Assembly: GCF_900114015.1 (NCBI RefSeq) | Contig: NZ_FORN01000053.1 | Location: 1 to 38,208, forward strand | Length of the DNA: 38,208 bases | Direction of reading: 5' to 3' | From: Caulobacter sp. UNC279MFTsu5.1 | Lineage (GTDB): Bacteria; Pseudomonadota; Alphaproteobacteria; Caulobacterales; Caulobacteraceae | In this document: piece after piece, positions 15,711-23,477 of the stretch | Numbering within the stretch: position 1 is the stretch's first letter | How the letters are laid out: each line of letters begins with the position of its first letter | Position numbers and translations under genes: made by a program | Notes under the pieces: model-generated | What the model saw: only the letters and a program-made list of their open reading frames with translations | The model's database searches: none | What the model was told of the DNA's origin: nothing

Positions 15711-16559
15711 TCAGTCCCGCAGCAGGTCGTTGATCGAGGTCTTCGACCGGGTCTTGGCGTCGACCGTCTTGACGATCACGGCGCAGGACAGGCTGGGGCC
15801 GCCGTTCTTGTCGGGCAGGCTGCCGGGCACCACGACGCTGTAGGGCGGCACCTTGCCGATGTGGACCTGGCCCGTGGCGCGATCGACGATCTTGGTCGAG
15901 GCCGAGATGAACACGCCCATCGACAGCACCGAGCCTTCGCCGACCACGACGCCTTCCACCACTTCCGAGCGGGCGCCGATGAAGCAGTCGTCCTCGATGA
16001 TCGTCGGATTGGCCTGCAGGGGCTCCAGCACCCCGCCGATGCCAACGCCGCCCGACAGGTGGACGCGCTTGCCGATCTGGGCGCACGAGCCGACCGTCAC
16101 CCAGGTGTCGACCATGGTGCTGTCATCGACATAGGCGCCGATGTTCACGAACGACGGCATCAGGATGACGTTCTTGCCGACATAGGCGCCGCGGCGGACG
16201 ATCGAGCCGGGCACGGCGCGGAAGCCGGCGGCCTCGAACTGCGGGGCCTCCCAGCCGTCGAACTTGTTGGGGACCTTGTCCCACCACGGACCGACCGCGC
16301 CGCCCATGGCGCCGGCGCGCATGACGGCGTTGGGGTTCAGGCGGAACGACAGCAGCACGGCCTTCTTCAGCCACTGGTGGGTGGTCCATTCGCCGTCGAT
16401 CTTCTCCGAGACCCGCGCCTTGCCGGCGTCGATCAGCAGCAGGGTCTCCTCGACCGCCGTGCGCACCGGGCCGGTGGTGGCGGTGGAGACGCCGTCGCGG
16501 GCCTCCCAGGCGGCTTCGATCTCGGCTTGCAGGTCGACGAGGGTCAGGGCGGCGGTCAT
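15711..16559 (-). CDS. dapD: 2,3,4,5-tetrahydropyridine-2,6-dicarboxylate N-succinyltransferase
   Basis: It succinylates tetrahydrodipicolinate using succinyl-CoA, in diaminopimelate/lysine synthesis. The 282 residues have the N-terminal helical part and the left-handed beta-helix of hexapeptide repeats (VRRGAYVGKNVILMPSFVNI, GAYVDDSTMVDTWVTVGSCA, IGGVLEPLQANPTIIEDDC, IGARSEVVEGVVVGEGSVLS). The C-terminus TRSKTSINDLLRD is normal. Its ATG follows the stop of the upstream nucleotidase gene by one base, so the two form an operon. The last 68 bases are repeated exactly at 14090-14157. Confidence 0.97.
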   Translation of the reverse strand: MTAALTLVDLQAEIEAAWEARDGVSTATTGPVRTAVEETLLLIDAGKARVSEKIDGEWTTHQWLKKAVLLSFRLNPNAVMRAGAMGGAVGPWWDKVPNKFDGWEAPQFEAAGFRAVPGSIVRRGAYVGKNVILMPSFVNIGAYVDDSTMVDTWVTVGSCAQIGKRVHLSGGVGIGGVLEPLQANPTIIEDDCFIGARSEVVEGVVVGEGSVLSMGVFISASTKIVDRATGQVHIGKVPPYSVVVPGSLPDKNGGPSLSCAVIVKTVDAKTRSKTSINDLLRD

Positions 16560-16560
16560 G

Positions 16561-17220
16561 TCAGGCTTCCTTCAGGCGCGCCGAGGTCAGGAACCCGGCG
16601 AGATCGTGCGTGCGGTGATGGACGAAAGGCGCGGTCGAGGCGGCCGCGTGGGCGCCGACCAGGACGGTGGTCATGCCCAGAAGGGCGGCGGGGGCCAGGT
16701 TCTTCTCGCTGTCCTCGAAGAAGGCGGCGACCTTCGGCGCCACGGCATGGCGGCGGGTCATCTTCTCGAAGGTGGCCATGGCGGGCTTGGGCAGGTAGTC
16801 GGCGGTCTCGATCGAGAAAGTGTCCTCGAACAGGTCCGCCAGGCCCAGGCGGCCCAGCACCCGCTCGGCATGACCCGTCGAGCCGTTGGTGAACACCAGG
16901 CGGCGGCCGGGCAGGCGCAGGATCGCCTCTCGTAGGGCCGCGTCGGGCGTCAGCCGATCCATCGAGACGTCGTGCACCTCGTCGAGGAACGCCTTGGGCT
17001 CCATGCCGTGGTGCATCATCAGCCCGGCCAGGGTGGTGCCGTGCTCGGCGTAGTAGCGCTTCTGCAGGGCCTTGGCCTCGTCGCGCGCCAGGCCCGTAAA
17101 GCGCTCGACGAAGTCGGTCATCCGACCCTCGATCAGGGCCATGTACTCGCACTCGGCCGGATAGAGGGTGTTGTCCAGGTCGAACAGCCAGGTCTCGACG
17201 TGGGTCAGGTCGGCGCTCAT
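16561..17220 (-). CDS. HAD-family pyrimidine 5'-nucleotidase-like phosphatase
   Basis: A 219-residue haloacid dehalogenase-type hydrolase. Motif I is WLFDLDNTLYP with Asp14 and Asp16, the FDLDNTLYP form of the SDT1/YjjG-like pyrimidine 5'-nucleotidase group. Motif II is VFTNGSTGHAERVL, the motif III lysine is in DYLPKPAMATF, and motif IV is FFEDSEKNLAPA. I chose the ATG at 17220, which has a GGAGGAG ribosome site three bases upstream; an earlier GTG at 17232 lies inside that site. It is followed after one base by dapD. Whether it serves nucleotide salvage or house-cleaning is not clear from sequence. Confidence 0.9.
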   Translation of the reverse strand: MSADLTHVETWLFDLDNTLYPAECEYMALIEGRMTDFVERFTGLARDEAKALQKRYYAEHGTTLAGLMMHHGMEPKAFLDEVHDVSMDRLTPDAALREAILRLPGRRLVFTNGSTGHAERVLGRLGLADLFEDTFSIETADYLPKPAMATFEKMTRRHAVAPKVAAFFEDSEKNLAPAALLGMTTVLVGAHAAASTAPFVHHRTHDLAGFLTSARLKEA

Positions 17221-17357
17221 CAGCTCCTCCACCGCGAAGCGGGGGAGGTGGCGCGACGCGGATACGCGGCGTGACGGAGGGGGCGTCCAGCGGCGGGGCG
17301 GGACGCCCCCTCCGTCGGCTTCGCCGCCACCTCCCCCGTTGCACGGGGGAGGAGAGG
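17221..17357. repeat. Family A G/C-run repeat between argB and the nucleotidase gene
   Basis: Facing arms CTCCTCCACCGCGAAGCGGG and CCGTTGCACGGGGGAGGAG with an inner pair GACGGAGGGGGCGTCC and GGACGCCCCCTCCGTC (perfect, 16 bases). The inner pair is the longest perfect dyad of this family in the window and could terminate argB transcription on the minus strand. Confidence 0.8.
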
Positions 17358-17368
17358 AGCGGTCATGC

Positions 17369-18283
17369 TCATTTCGAGATCAGCGTGCCCGCGCCGTGCT
17401 CGCTGAACAGTTCGACCAGCATGGCGTGGGGACGGCGGCCGTCCAGGATGACCACGGCCTCGACGCCGGATTCCACGGCGTGGATGGCGTTCTCCAGCTT
17501 GGGGATCATGCCGCCGCTGGCCACGCCGCTCTCGATCAGGGCGCGGGCCTCGGCGATGGTCATCTGGCGGATCAGCTCGCCGTTGCCGTCCAGCACGCCG
17601 GCGATGTCGGTCAGCATCAGCATCCGCTTGGCCTTCAGGGCGCCCGCCAGGGCGCCGGCCACGGTGTCGGCGTTGATGTTGAAGGTCTCGCCCGTGGTCG
17701 ACACGCCGATCGGGGCGATGACCGGGATGTAGTCGGTCTCCGAGGTCAGCAGGGCCTGGATGATGTGAGGGTCGATCTTGGTCGGCTCGCCCACGAAGCC
17801 CAGGTCGACGGCCTGCTCGATGTTGCTGTCGGGATCCTTGCGGGTGCGGGTGACCTTCTCGGCGGTGATCATCCGGGCGTCCTTGCCCGACAGGCCCACG
17901 CCGCGCACGTCGGCCTCGGCCCCGGCCAGGGTGATCCAGTTGGCGATTTCCTTGTTGATGGCGCCCGACAGCACCATCTCGGCCACTTCCATCGTCGCCT
18001 CGTCGGTGACGCGCAGCCCGTCGACGAAGGTCGACTTGACGCCGGCCTTGTCGAGCATGCGGCTGATCTGCGGCCCGCCGCCGTGCACCACGACGGGGTG
18101 GACGCCCAGCAGCTTCAGCAGCACGGCGTCGGCCGCGAACAGCTTGGCGACCTGCTCCTGGCCCATGGCGTGGCCGCCGTATTTGATCACCACCGTCTCG
18201 CGGTCGTAGATCTGGATATAGGGCAGGGCTTCGGCCAGGGTCTTGGCGGTGGCCCAGCCCGCTTCCTCGGCGACGTCGGTCAA
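17369..18283 (-). CDS. argB: Acetylglutamate kinase
   Basis: It phosphorylates N-acetyl-L-glutamate, the second step of arginine synthesis. The protein shows TVVIKYGGHAMG (Lys in the phosphate site), VVVHGGGPQISRML, GLVG-type GVGLSGKDARMIT and the NINADTVAGALAGALKA stretch. The start is uncertain: no ATG fits. I place it at the TTG at 18283 (giving MTDVAEEAGWATAK, 304 residues) with AGGA seven bases upstream; a GTG at 18343 would add 20 residues. The long frame further upstream runs through a REP element and is rejected. Confidence 0.93.
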   Translation of the reverse strand: MTDVAEEAGWATAKTLAEALPYIQIYDRETVVIKYGGHAMGQEQVAKLFAADAVLLKLLGVHPVVVHGGGPQISRMLDKAGVKSTFVDGLRVTDEATMEVAEMVLSGAINKEIANWITLAGAEADVRGVGLSGKDARMITAEKVTRTRKDPDSNIEQAVDLGFVGEPTKIDPHIIQALLTSETDYIPVIAPIGVSTTGETFNINADTVAGALAGALKAKRMLMLTDIAGVLDGNGELIRQMTIAEARALIESGVASGGMIPKLENAIHAVESGVEAVVILDGRRPHAMLVELFSEHGAGTLISK

Positions 18284-18416
18284 GGCGGCGGTCCTGTAAG
18301 GCGAAAGGCGCGCCTCGATAGCGGACCCCGGGACCCCTGTCACGCGTCGCTTACGTCCAGGGTGGAGGACGGCAGGCGATGAAGGTTCCCCGGCTCCGTA
18401 ATTACGCCAACCCGGA

Positions 18417-18530
18417 TTGTCATCCCGGACAAGTCCGGCGAACGCCGGGCGCAGATCCGGGACCGCCGCAAGCGCCGAGTTCACGCCCGGTCCCGGATCT
18501 TCGCGCCGCGCGCTACGTCCGGGATGACAG
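18417..18530. repeat. REP-like double palindrome between argB and the SemiSWEET gene
   Basis: Outer arms TGTCATCCCGGAC (18418-18430) and GTCCGGGATGACA (18517-18529); inner arms GCAGATCCGGGACCG and CGGTCCCGGATCTTCG. It is related to the elements at 3255-3316 and 9456-9501. Its right part overlaps the 3' end of the SemiSWEET-like gene. Confidence 0.8.
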
Positions 18531-18830
18531 GTCTGAGGGGCTCCGACGCGGCGGGTCCTGCTGCCCCCGTCCATACCGCCACCTCAGGACCAGCACCGCG
18601 CCCGACATCAGCAGGCAGGCGGTGTTGGAGGCGATCACCGGCCAGGCCTCGATCAGCGCTCCGTAGGCGATCCAGCAGGAAAAGCCGGCGACGGTCACGA
18701 CATAGGTGCGCAGCGACACCGACGAGGCGTCCTTCTCGCGCCAGATCTTGACGATCTGCGGGGCGAAGCTGGTGATCGACAGCAGGGCCGCCGCCGTGCC
18801 GACGATCGGGGCTAGCGGACCGAGGTTCAC
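18513..18830 (-). CDS. SemiSWEET / PQ-loop small transporter
   Basis: A 105-residue protein with three membrane helices and the PQ-loop signature: APIVGTAAALLSITSFAPQI, then KIWREKDASSVSLRTYVV, and VAGFSCWIAYGALIEAWPVI. This is one three-helix bundle of the SWEET superfamily; bacterial members act as dimers and move sugars or related solutes. The start is a GTG at 18830 that overlaps the lovR stop by four bases (GTGA), implying coupled translation. The C-terminal tail after WRYGRG (about the last 15 residues) is encoded inside a REP element and ends at a stop within it. The substrate is unknown. Confidence 0.87.
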   Translation of the reverse strand: MNLGPLAPIVGTAAALLSITSFAPQIVKIWREKDASSVSLRTYVVTVAGFSCWIAYGALIEAWPVIASNTACLLMSGAVLVLRWRYGRGQQDPPRRSPSDLSSRT

Positions 18831-19297
18831 GCCTGGACGGCTTGGGGCCGGGCGGTCAGGCCCCAGCGCTCGGCATAGGCCGGCGACAGCTCCAGGCCGA
18901 GCGGCGGCGGGCCGGGCGCCAGGCCCTCGCGCAGACAGACCGTCAGATAGGTCAGGGCGGTCTTCACGCCATATTCGGAATAGGGCTTGCCGATCACCCC
19001 GCAGGCGCCGGCGAAGTCGTCGGGCAGCCGCTTGACGTTGGCGGTCATGAACAGGGCCACGCCGCCGCAGTCGTCGTGGATGGTGCGCGCCACCTCCACC
19101 CCCGTGGGGCCGTCGCGCAGGTGGACGTCGACCAGGGCCAGGTCCGGGTGCAGGTCGCTGGCCAGGGCCATCGCCTCGTCCGAGCTCATGGCCAGGCCGA
19201 CCGAATGGCAGCCGATCTCCTCGACCAGGAACTCCAGTTCGGTGGCCAGCAGAACCTCGTCTTCCACGATCAGAACGTCGAGCGGGCGCGCGGTCAT
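18827..19297 (-). CDS. lovR: LovR-like single-domain response regulator
   Basis: A 156-residue receiver protein without an output domain. Acidic pair Glu12/Asp13, phosphoacceptor Asp57 (LALVDVHL), Thr87 and Lys105 (GVIGKPYSE) are all present. In C. crescentus LovR works with the photosensor LovK and dampens the general stress and adhesion response. About 40 C-terminal residues beyond the receiver (GLAPGPPPLGLELSPAYAERW...) have no recognised domain. Starts at TTG 19309, GTG 19300 and ATG 19297 are in frame; I chose the ATG. It follows lovK after 18 bases, in one operon. Confidence 0.9.
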   Translation of the reverse strand: MTARPLDVLIVEDEVLLATELEFLVEEIGCHSVGLAMSSDEAMALASDLHPDLALVDVHLRDGPTGVEVARTIHDDCGGVALFMTANVKRLPDDFAGACGVIGKPYSEYGVKTALTYLTVCLREGLAPGPPPLGLELSPAYAERWGLTARPQAVQA

Positions 19298-19315
19298 CAC
19301 CAGATCCAACCTTCT

Positions 19316-20437
19316 TCAGCGATGGCCGCCATTGACCGGCAGGCGCACCACGACGCGGGTTCCGGGATCGGCGGGAGTGGTTTCGGTCCGCGCCTTGAGC
19401 TGCTGGCACAGCAACTGGACGATGGTCAGACCGAATCCGCCCGACGACGCGGAATATTCCAGTCCAACGCCGTCATCGGCGATTTCGATCCGGAATTCCT
19501 CGTCCTGGCGGGTGATGCCGACAAAAATCTCGCCGGGGCGGCCGTTCATGGCCTCCGGCGGGAAGGCGTGGCGCAGGGCGTTGGAGAACAGCTCGCTGAT
19601 CACCAGGGCCAGGGGCGCGGCCTTGGAGGCGGCGATGTCGACGCGCTCCAGGTCCAGGCGCACCTTGATGTCGTCGCGCCGGGCCGATCCCACCATGTCG
19701 CCGACCAGGTCGCGCACGAAGGCCGAGACGTCGAAGCGCTCGACGTCGTCGCTCTGGAACAGGCGGCGGTGGACGGTGGCGATGGCGCTGACCCGTTCCA
19801 GCATGCCCCGCAGGCTGCCCTTGACCGCCGGGTCGGTGACGCGACGGTTCTGCAGCAGCAGCAGGGACGAGATGAGCTGGAGGTTGTTCTTGACCCGGTG
19901 GTCCACCTCGTGGAGCAGGGCGGTCTTCTGCTGCAGGGCCTGGGTCAGGTCGGCGGTGCGGGCCTCGACGGCCGCCTCCAGCCGGTCGCGGGCGTCGCCC
20001 AGCTCGAACTCGGCGCGCTTCTTGTCGCTGATGTTCAGCTGCGAGCCGAAGAAGTAGTCGATCCGGCCGCTCTTGCCGCGCACCGGCGACAGGGTCAGGG
20101 CGTTCCAGAAGGTGGTGCCGTCTTTGCGGTAGTTGAGGATGTCGAGCGTGGCGTCTTCGCCGTCGGCGACGGCGCGCCGCAGGGTCTCGATCGCGGCCGG
20201 GTCGGTGCCGGGCCCCTGCAGGAAGCGGCAGTTGCGGCCGATGACCTCGTCGCGCTGATAGCCGGTCAGGGCCAGGAAGGCGTCGTTGGCGAAGATGATC
20301 GGATGGTCGGGCTGATGGGCGTCGGTGACGATCATCGCCATGCGGGCGGCGCGGATCGCCGCCGCGAACGGGTCGCCGACGCCATGCTCGGCGGCCAGTT
20401 CCTCCGCCGCGCGTTCCGACCGCAAGATGTCCGTCAT
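19316..20437 (-). CDS. lovK: LovK-like blue-light sensor histidine kinase
   Basis: A soluble LOV-domain histidine kinase of 373 residues. The LOV domain (about 22-140) contains GRNCRFLQG with the flavin-adduct cysteine at 70, and the NYRKDGTTFWNALTLSPV and YFFGSQLNIS strands. A coiled-coil linker (141-172) leads to a HisKA_2 dimerisation domain with DHRVKNNLQ, phosphoacceptor His180, and an HATPase domain (SELFSNALRHAFPP, IADDGVGL, GGFGLTIVQLL). Cys70 and His180 are the same positions as in C. crescentus LovK as I recall it. I chose the ATG at 20437; the earlier open frame adds basic residues with no domain. It is expected to bind FMN and to respond to blue light and redox state. Confidence 0.93.
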   Translation of the reverse strand: MTDILRSERAAEELAAEHGVGDPFAAAIRAARMAMIVTDAHQPDHPIIFANDAFLALTGYQRDEVIGRNCRFLQGPGTDPAAIETLRRAVADGEDATLDILNYRKDGTTFWNALTLSPVRGKSGRIDYFFGSQLNISDKKRAEFELGDARDRLEAAVEARTADLTQALQQKTALLHEVDHRVKNNLQLISSLLLLQNRRVTDPAVKGSLRGMLERVSAIATVHRRLFQSDDVERFDVSAFVRDLVGDMVGSARRDDIKVRLDLERVDIAASKAAPLALVISELFSNALRHAFPPEAMNGRPGEIFVGITRQDEEFRIEIADDGVGLEYSASSGGFGLTIVQLLCQQLKARTETTPADPGTRVVVRLPVNGGHR

Positions 20438-20530
20438 TCGCAAGACGCCCCCGACCTTCCGGCCTGTCCGTGGTTTCCCGGAACGCCGGCGGGCATGTCG
20501 GGTTCCAGACACGCGACCAAAACGCACAAC

Positions 20531-20555
20531 GGCGGAAACTCCAAGAGTTTCCGCC
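20531..20555 (-). terminator. Hairpin terminator after the binding-protein gene
   Basis: GGCGGAAACTC and GAGTTTCCGCC form an 11-base perfect stem with a three-base loop. On the minus strand the stem is followed by GTTGTGCGTTTTGG. It lies 40 bases past the stop codon at 20595, so it would separate this gene from lovK. Confidence 0.7.
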
Positions 20556-20594
20556 GAAATGGCCGTTTCTGGCCGGAAAGCCGGGCGCTGCGCC

Positions 20595-21647
20595 CTATTT
20601 CGGCTTGTAGATCCGGTCGAAGACGCCGCCGTCGCTGAAGTGGGTGGCCTGGGCCTTCTTCCAGCCGCCGAAGGTGTCGTCGATGGTCACCAGCGGAATG
20701 TTCTTGAACCGCGAGGCGTACTTGGCCGCCGCGGCGGCGTTGCGCGGCCGGTAGTAGTTCTTGCCGATCAGGTCCTGGGCGATGGGGCTGTAGAGGAAGT
20801 TCAGATAGCCCTCGGCCGCCAGGCGGGTCTTGTGGCGGTCGACGTTCTTGTCGACCAGGGCCACCGGCGGTTCGGCCAGGATCGACAGCGACGGATAGAC
20901 GATGTCGAATTTGCCCGGCAGCTCCTCCTGCGCCAGGTAGGCCTCGTTCTCCCACGACAGCAGCACGTCGCCCAGGCCGCGCTGGGTGAAGCTGGTGGTC
21001 GCGCCGCGGGCCCCGGTGTCCAGCACCGGCACGTGCCGGAACAGCTCGGTGACGAAGGCCTCGGCCTTGGCGGGGTTGCCGCCCGGCCGCTTCAGGGCCC
21101 AGGCCCAGGCGGCCAGGTAGTTCCAGCGCGCCCCGCCCGAGGTCTTGGGGTTGGGGGTGATCACGTCGATGCCCGGCTTGATCAGGTCGCCCCAGTCCTT
21201 GATCTTCCAGGGATTGCCCTTGCGGACCAGGAACACGATCGTCGAGGTGTAGGGCGTGGAGTTCTGCGGCAGGCGCGACTGCCAGTTGGCCGGCAGCAGC
21301 TTGGCCTTGGCGGCGATCTCGTCGATGTCGTAGGCCAGCGCCAGGGTGACGACGTCGGCCTGCAGGCCGTCGATCACCGAGCGGGCCTGCTTGCCCGATC
21401 CGCCGTGGCTCTGGTTGATGGTCAGGTCCTGGCCGACCTTGTCCTTCCAGTACTTGGCGTAGGCGGCGTTGATGTCCTTGTAGAGCTCGCGGGTCGGGTC
21501 GTAGCTGACGTTCAACAGGGTCAGCGGCTTGACGCCCTGGGCGTGGGCCGCGCCGGCCAGGGCGGCGGGAACCGCCAGGGCCGCGGCGCCGGCGGCGCCC
21601 GAGCCCAGAAGGCCGCGACGCGTGGGGGTCTTGAAATCTTGGGTCAT
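20595..21647 (-). CDS. Sulfate/thiosulfate-type periplasmic binding protein
   Basis: A 350-residue solute-binding protein of the Sbp/CysP family. The N-terminus has a twin-arginine-like signal (PTRRGLLGSGAAG, Arg10-Arg11) ending in AGAAHAQ. Family features include LLNVSYDPTRELYKDIN, GGSGKQARSVIDGLQADVVT, STIVFLVRKGNPW and TFGGWKKAQATHFSDGG. Homologues deliver sulfate or thiosulfate to CysTWA. No permease or ATPase for sulfate is nearby; the neighbours are an anion-porin gene and, further on, phosphate uptake genes. It is read in the same direction as the porin, 121 bases downstream. The true anion could differ from sulfate; I keep the family name only. Confidence 0.9.
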   Translation of the reverse strand: MTQDFKTPTRRGLLGSGAAGAAALAVPAALAGAAHAQGVKPLTLLNVSYDPTRELYKDINAAYAKYWKDKVGQDLTINQSHGGSGKQARSVIDGLQADVVTLALAYDIDEIAAKAKLLPANWQSRLPQNSTPYTSTIVFLVRKGNPWKIKDWGDLIKPGIDVITPNPKTSGGARWNYLAAWAWALKRPGGNPAKAEAFVTELFRHVPVLDTGARGATTSFTQRGLGDVLLSWENEAYLAQEELPGKFDIVYPSLSILAEPPVALVDKNVDRHKTRLAAEGYLNFLYSPIAQDLIGKNYYRPRNAAAAAKYASRFKNIPLVTIDDTFGGWKKAQATHFSDGGVFDRIYKPK

Positions 21648-21729
21648 GGCGATGTCGCTCGCTTGAGAAGGTGGATCTTGAACACTTGCGACCAGCCTGG
21701 CCCTGGCTGGCGACGCCGCACCGGGCGTC

Positions 21730-21759
21730 GGTCCGCCTTCCCACGGGGAACGGCGGACC
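21730..21759 (-). terminator. Intergenic stem between porin and binding-protein genes
   Basis: GGTCCGCC-TTCCC pairs with GGGAA-C-GGCGGACC, a 13-pair stem with one bulge. No T run follows, so it may act as an mRNA 3' stabiliser or partial attenuator in a shared transcript rather than a full terminator. Confidence 0.5.
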
Positions 21760-21768
21760 CGCCCAGTC

Positions 21769-23241
21769 TTAGAACGCGTACTGGCTGCGCAGGTTGACGG
21801 CCTTGTAGCTCTGGCCGATCAGGACCCCGGAGGCGTCGCGACGGTCGACGTCGACGTCCAGATAGTCCAGCGAGAACTTGGTCACCGAATTGGGGAACCA
21901 GTTCAGGCCGACGGTGGCGATCTCCTGCACGCCGCCGCGCACCCGATCGGCCGCCACGGTCGCATATTCGTGGTGATTCAAGTCCAGCACCGAATAGCGA
22001 GCCGCCAGCTCCCAGGCGCCCCACTTGCCGGCCTTGGGGTCGAACGGGTTGGCGATGGCCGGGGCGTCGAAGGCGAAGGTGGCGGGGTTGTACTTGCGCT
22101 GTTCGCCGGTCAGCACCCAGCCGCCTTCGACGTACCAGCCCGAGAACTTCGGATCGGTGACGTTGGCGGCGCGATTGCGGCGGTCCAGGGCGATGTCGAA
22201 ATATTCGCCCTGGATCAGGAAGTTCTTCTTCTGGGCGGCCAGTTCAAGGCCGTAGTGGCGGGCGCCCGACGAGTCGATGGCGCCGGAGCTGACCAGGCGC
22301 GTGCCGTCGGTGCGCAGCTCGGGACGGTCCTCGACGGTGATCGGATAGGCCCCGGCCACGGCGGTCTGGGCCGGCTGGGCGATCCGGCTGGCGTTGACGC
22401 CGACGTGGGTCAGCCAGTCATAGCCCTTGAACGGGACGAAGGCGACGCGGCCGACATAGCCCAGCTGCTCGTCGAAGGTGGCGCCGTCGCCGACCTTGGC
22501 CCCGGTCACCGCGCCCGAGATCAGCCAGCGCTCGCCCAGGGCCTGGGCCTGCAACGAGATGCGGCGGTCGGCGCCGGCCAGGCCGCGCGTGGCTTCGGCG
22601 GCGGCGGGGCGCTCGGGGAACAGCGAGCCGTTGGTCGAGGCGGCGTCCTCCAGGCCCAGGTTCGGCGCGAACGCCCCGACCTTCACCTTGAACGGCGCGT
22701 AGTTGTACTGGAGGTAAAGCTCCTGCAGCTGGCCCGCGCCGTCCGTGCCCGCGCCGCCGAAGTCCAGCAGCACGCCGTAGTCGAAGTTCTTGAAGGCCTT
22801 GCCGTCGACGCCCAGGCGGGCGCGGCGGAAGTTGGTGCCGCTGTTGAGGTCGCGGCCGGTGGTCGTCGCCGGCAGGCCGCTGTCCTGGTTGTACCAGGTG
22901 GCGTCCAGCTGCATCACGGCGTGGATGTTGGCGCTGAAGGCCCCGTCGCCCGAGGCGATGCTGGGCTTGCCGCCGGCGATGCTGACGGTGGTCTGGGCTT
23001 GGGCGGCGCGCACGTCCTTCAGGCTGGCGGCGGTCGCGGCCTTCAGGTCGGCGATCTGGCTGGACAGGGCCTCGAGCTGGGCCTCGAGCGCCTCGATGCG
23101 GGCCTGCTGCTGCTCGGGCGTCTGGGTGGCCGCCTGGGCGTGGGCCGCGCCGGTCATGGCGATCAGCGAGGCTCCGGCGATCAGGGCGCCGCGCAGGGCG
23201 GCCCCAAGGGTGGCCTGGGCGGCGGTCTGGGTCTTGGTCAT
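21769..23241 (-). CDS. OprO/OprP-type phosphate-selective porin
   Basis: A 490-residue outer-membrane porin. It has a signal peptide (LIAGASLIAMTGAAHAQ), then a coiled coil (EQQQARIEALEAQLEALSSQIADLKAAT, in the part before residue 75) typical of trimeric OprP-like porins, and a beta-barrel ending in QYAF with the terminal Phe recognised by the barrel-assembly machinery. NFRRARLGVDGKAFKNFDYGV-like and WYVEGGWVLTGEQRKYN-like segments are characteristic of the OprO/OprP family. A GAGGGG ribosome site precedes the ATG. A GACGCC/GGCGTC hairpin lies just upstream of it (23256-23273). I see no convincing PHO box in its upstream region. Anion specificity is inferred from family only. Confidence 0.9.
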   Translation of the reverse strand: MTKTQTAAQATLGAALRGALIAGASLIAMTGAAHAQAATQTPEQQQARIEALEAQLEALSSQIADLKAATAASLKDVRAAQAQTTVSIAGGKPSIASGDGAFSANIHAVMQLDATWYNQDSGLPATTTGRDLNSGTNFRRARLGVDGKAFKNFDYGVLLDFGGAGTDGAGQLQELYLQYNYAPFKVKVGAFAPNLGLEDAASTNGSLFPERPAAAEATRGLAGADRRISLQAQALGERWLISGAVTGAKVGDGATFDEQLGYVGRVAFVPFKGYDWLTHVGVNASRIAQPAQTAVAGAYPITVEDRPELRTDGTRLVSSGAIDSSGARHYGLELAAQKKNFLIQGEYFDIALDRRNRAANVTDPKFSGWYVEGGWVLTGEQRKYNPATFAFDAPAIANPFDPKAGKWGAWELAARYSVLDLNHHEYATVAADRVRGGVQEIATVGLNWFPNSVTKFSLDYLDVDVDRRDASGVLIGQSYKAVNLRSQYAF

Positions 23242-23392
23242 GGTGTTCCCCTCTCGACGCCTTGCTCGGCGTCGCCGTTGATTGGGACAAAAGACGATTA
23301 TTCCTACGTGTTAAATAGAGATAAGGGCGCGAGGCTTTGAGTTTTCCTTCAGGCCCTCGATCGAGACACGGTCAAGCTGCTGGAATCCAAAA

Positions 23393-23424
23393 CGAAAAAG
23401 GGCCCGCGCCGAAGCGCGGGCCCT
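23393..23424 (-). terminator. Rho-independent terminator of the autotransporter gene
   Basis: On the minus strand AGGGCCCGCGC, loop TTCG, GCGCGGGCCCT, followed by TTTTCG and TTTTGG. An 11-pair perfect GC stem with a stable tetraloop and a T run, about 55 bases after the stop codon: the clearest terminator in the window. Confidence 0.92.
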
Positions 23425-23477
23425 GTTCGTCAGTGTGCGTCGTATTCGCCGCCGAAGTCCAGCGGCGCCCTTTGGGT

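Noticed and set aside
18842..20638. 598-codon plus-strand frame opposite lovR and lovK
   Set aside because: It is antisense to catalytic motifs that are complete; low complexity.
23242..23340. PHO box in front of the OprO/OprP-type porin
   Set aside because: A TTTTGTCCC on the minus strand has no second half-site at 11-base spacing.
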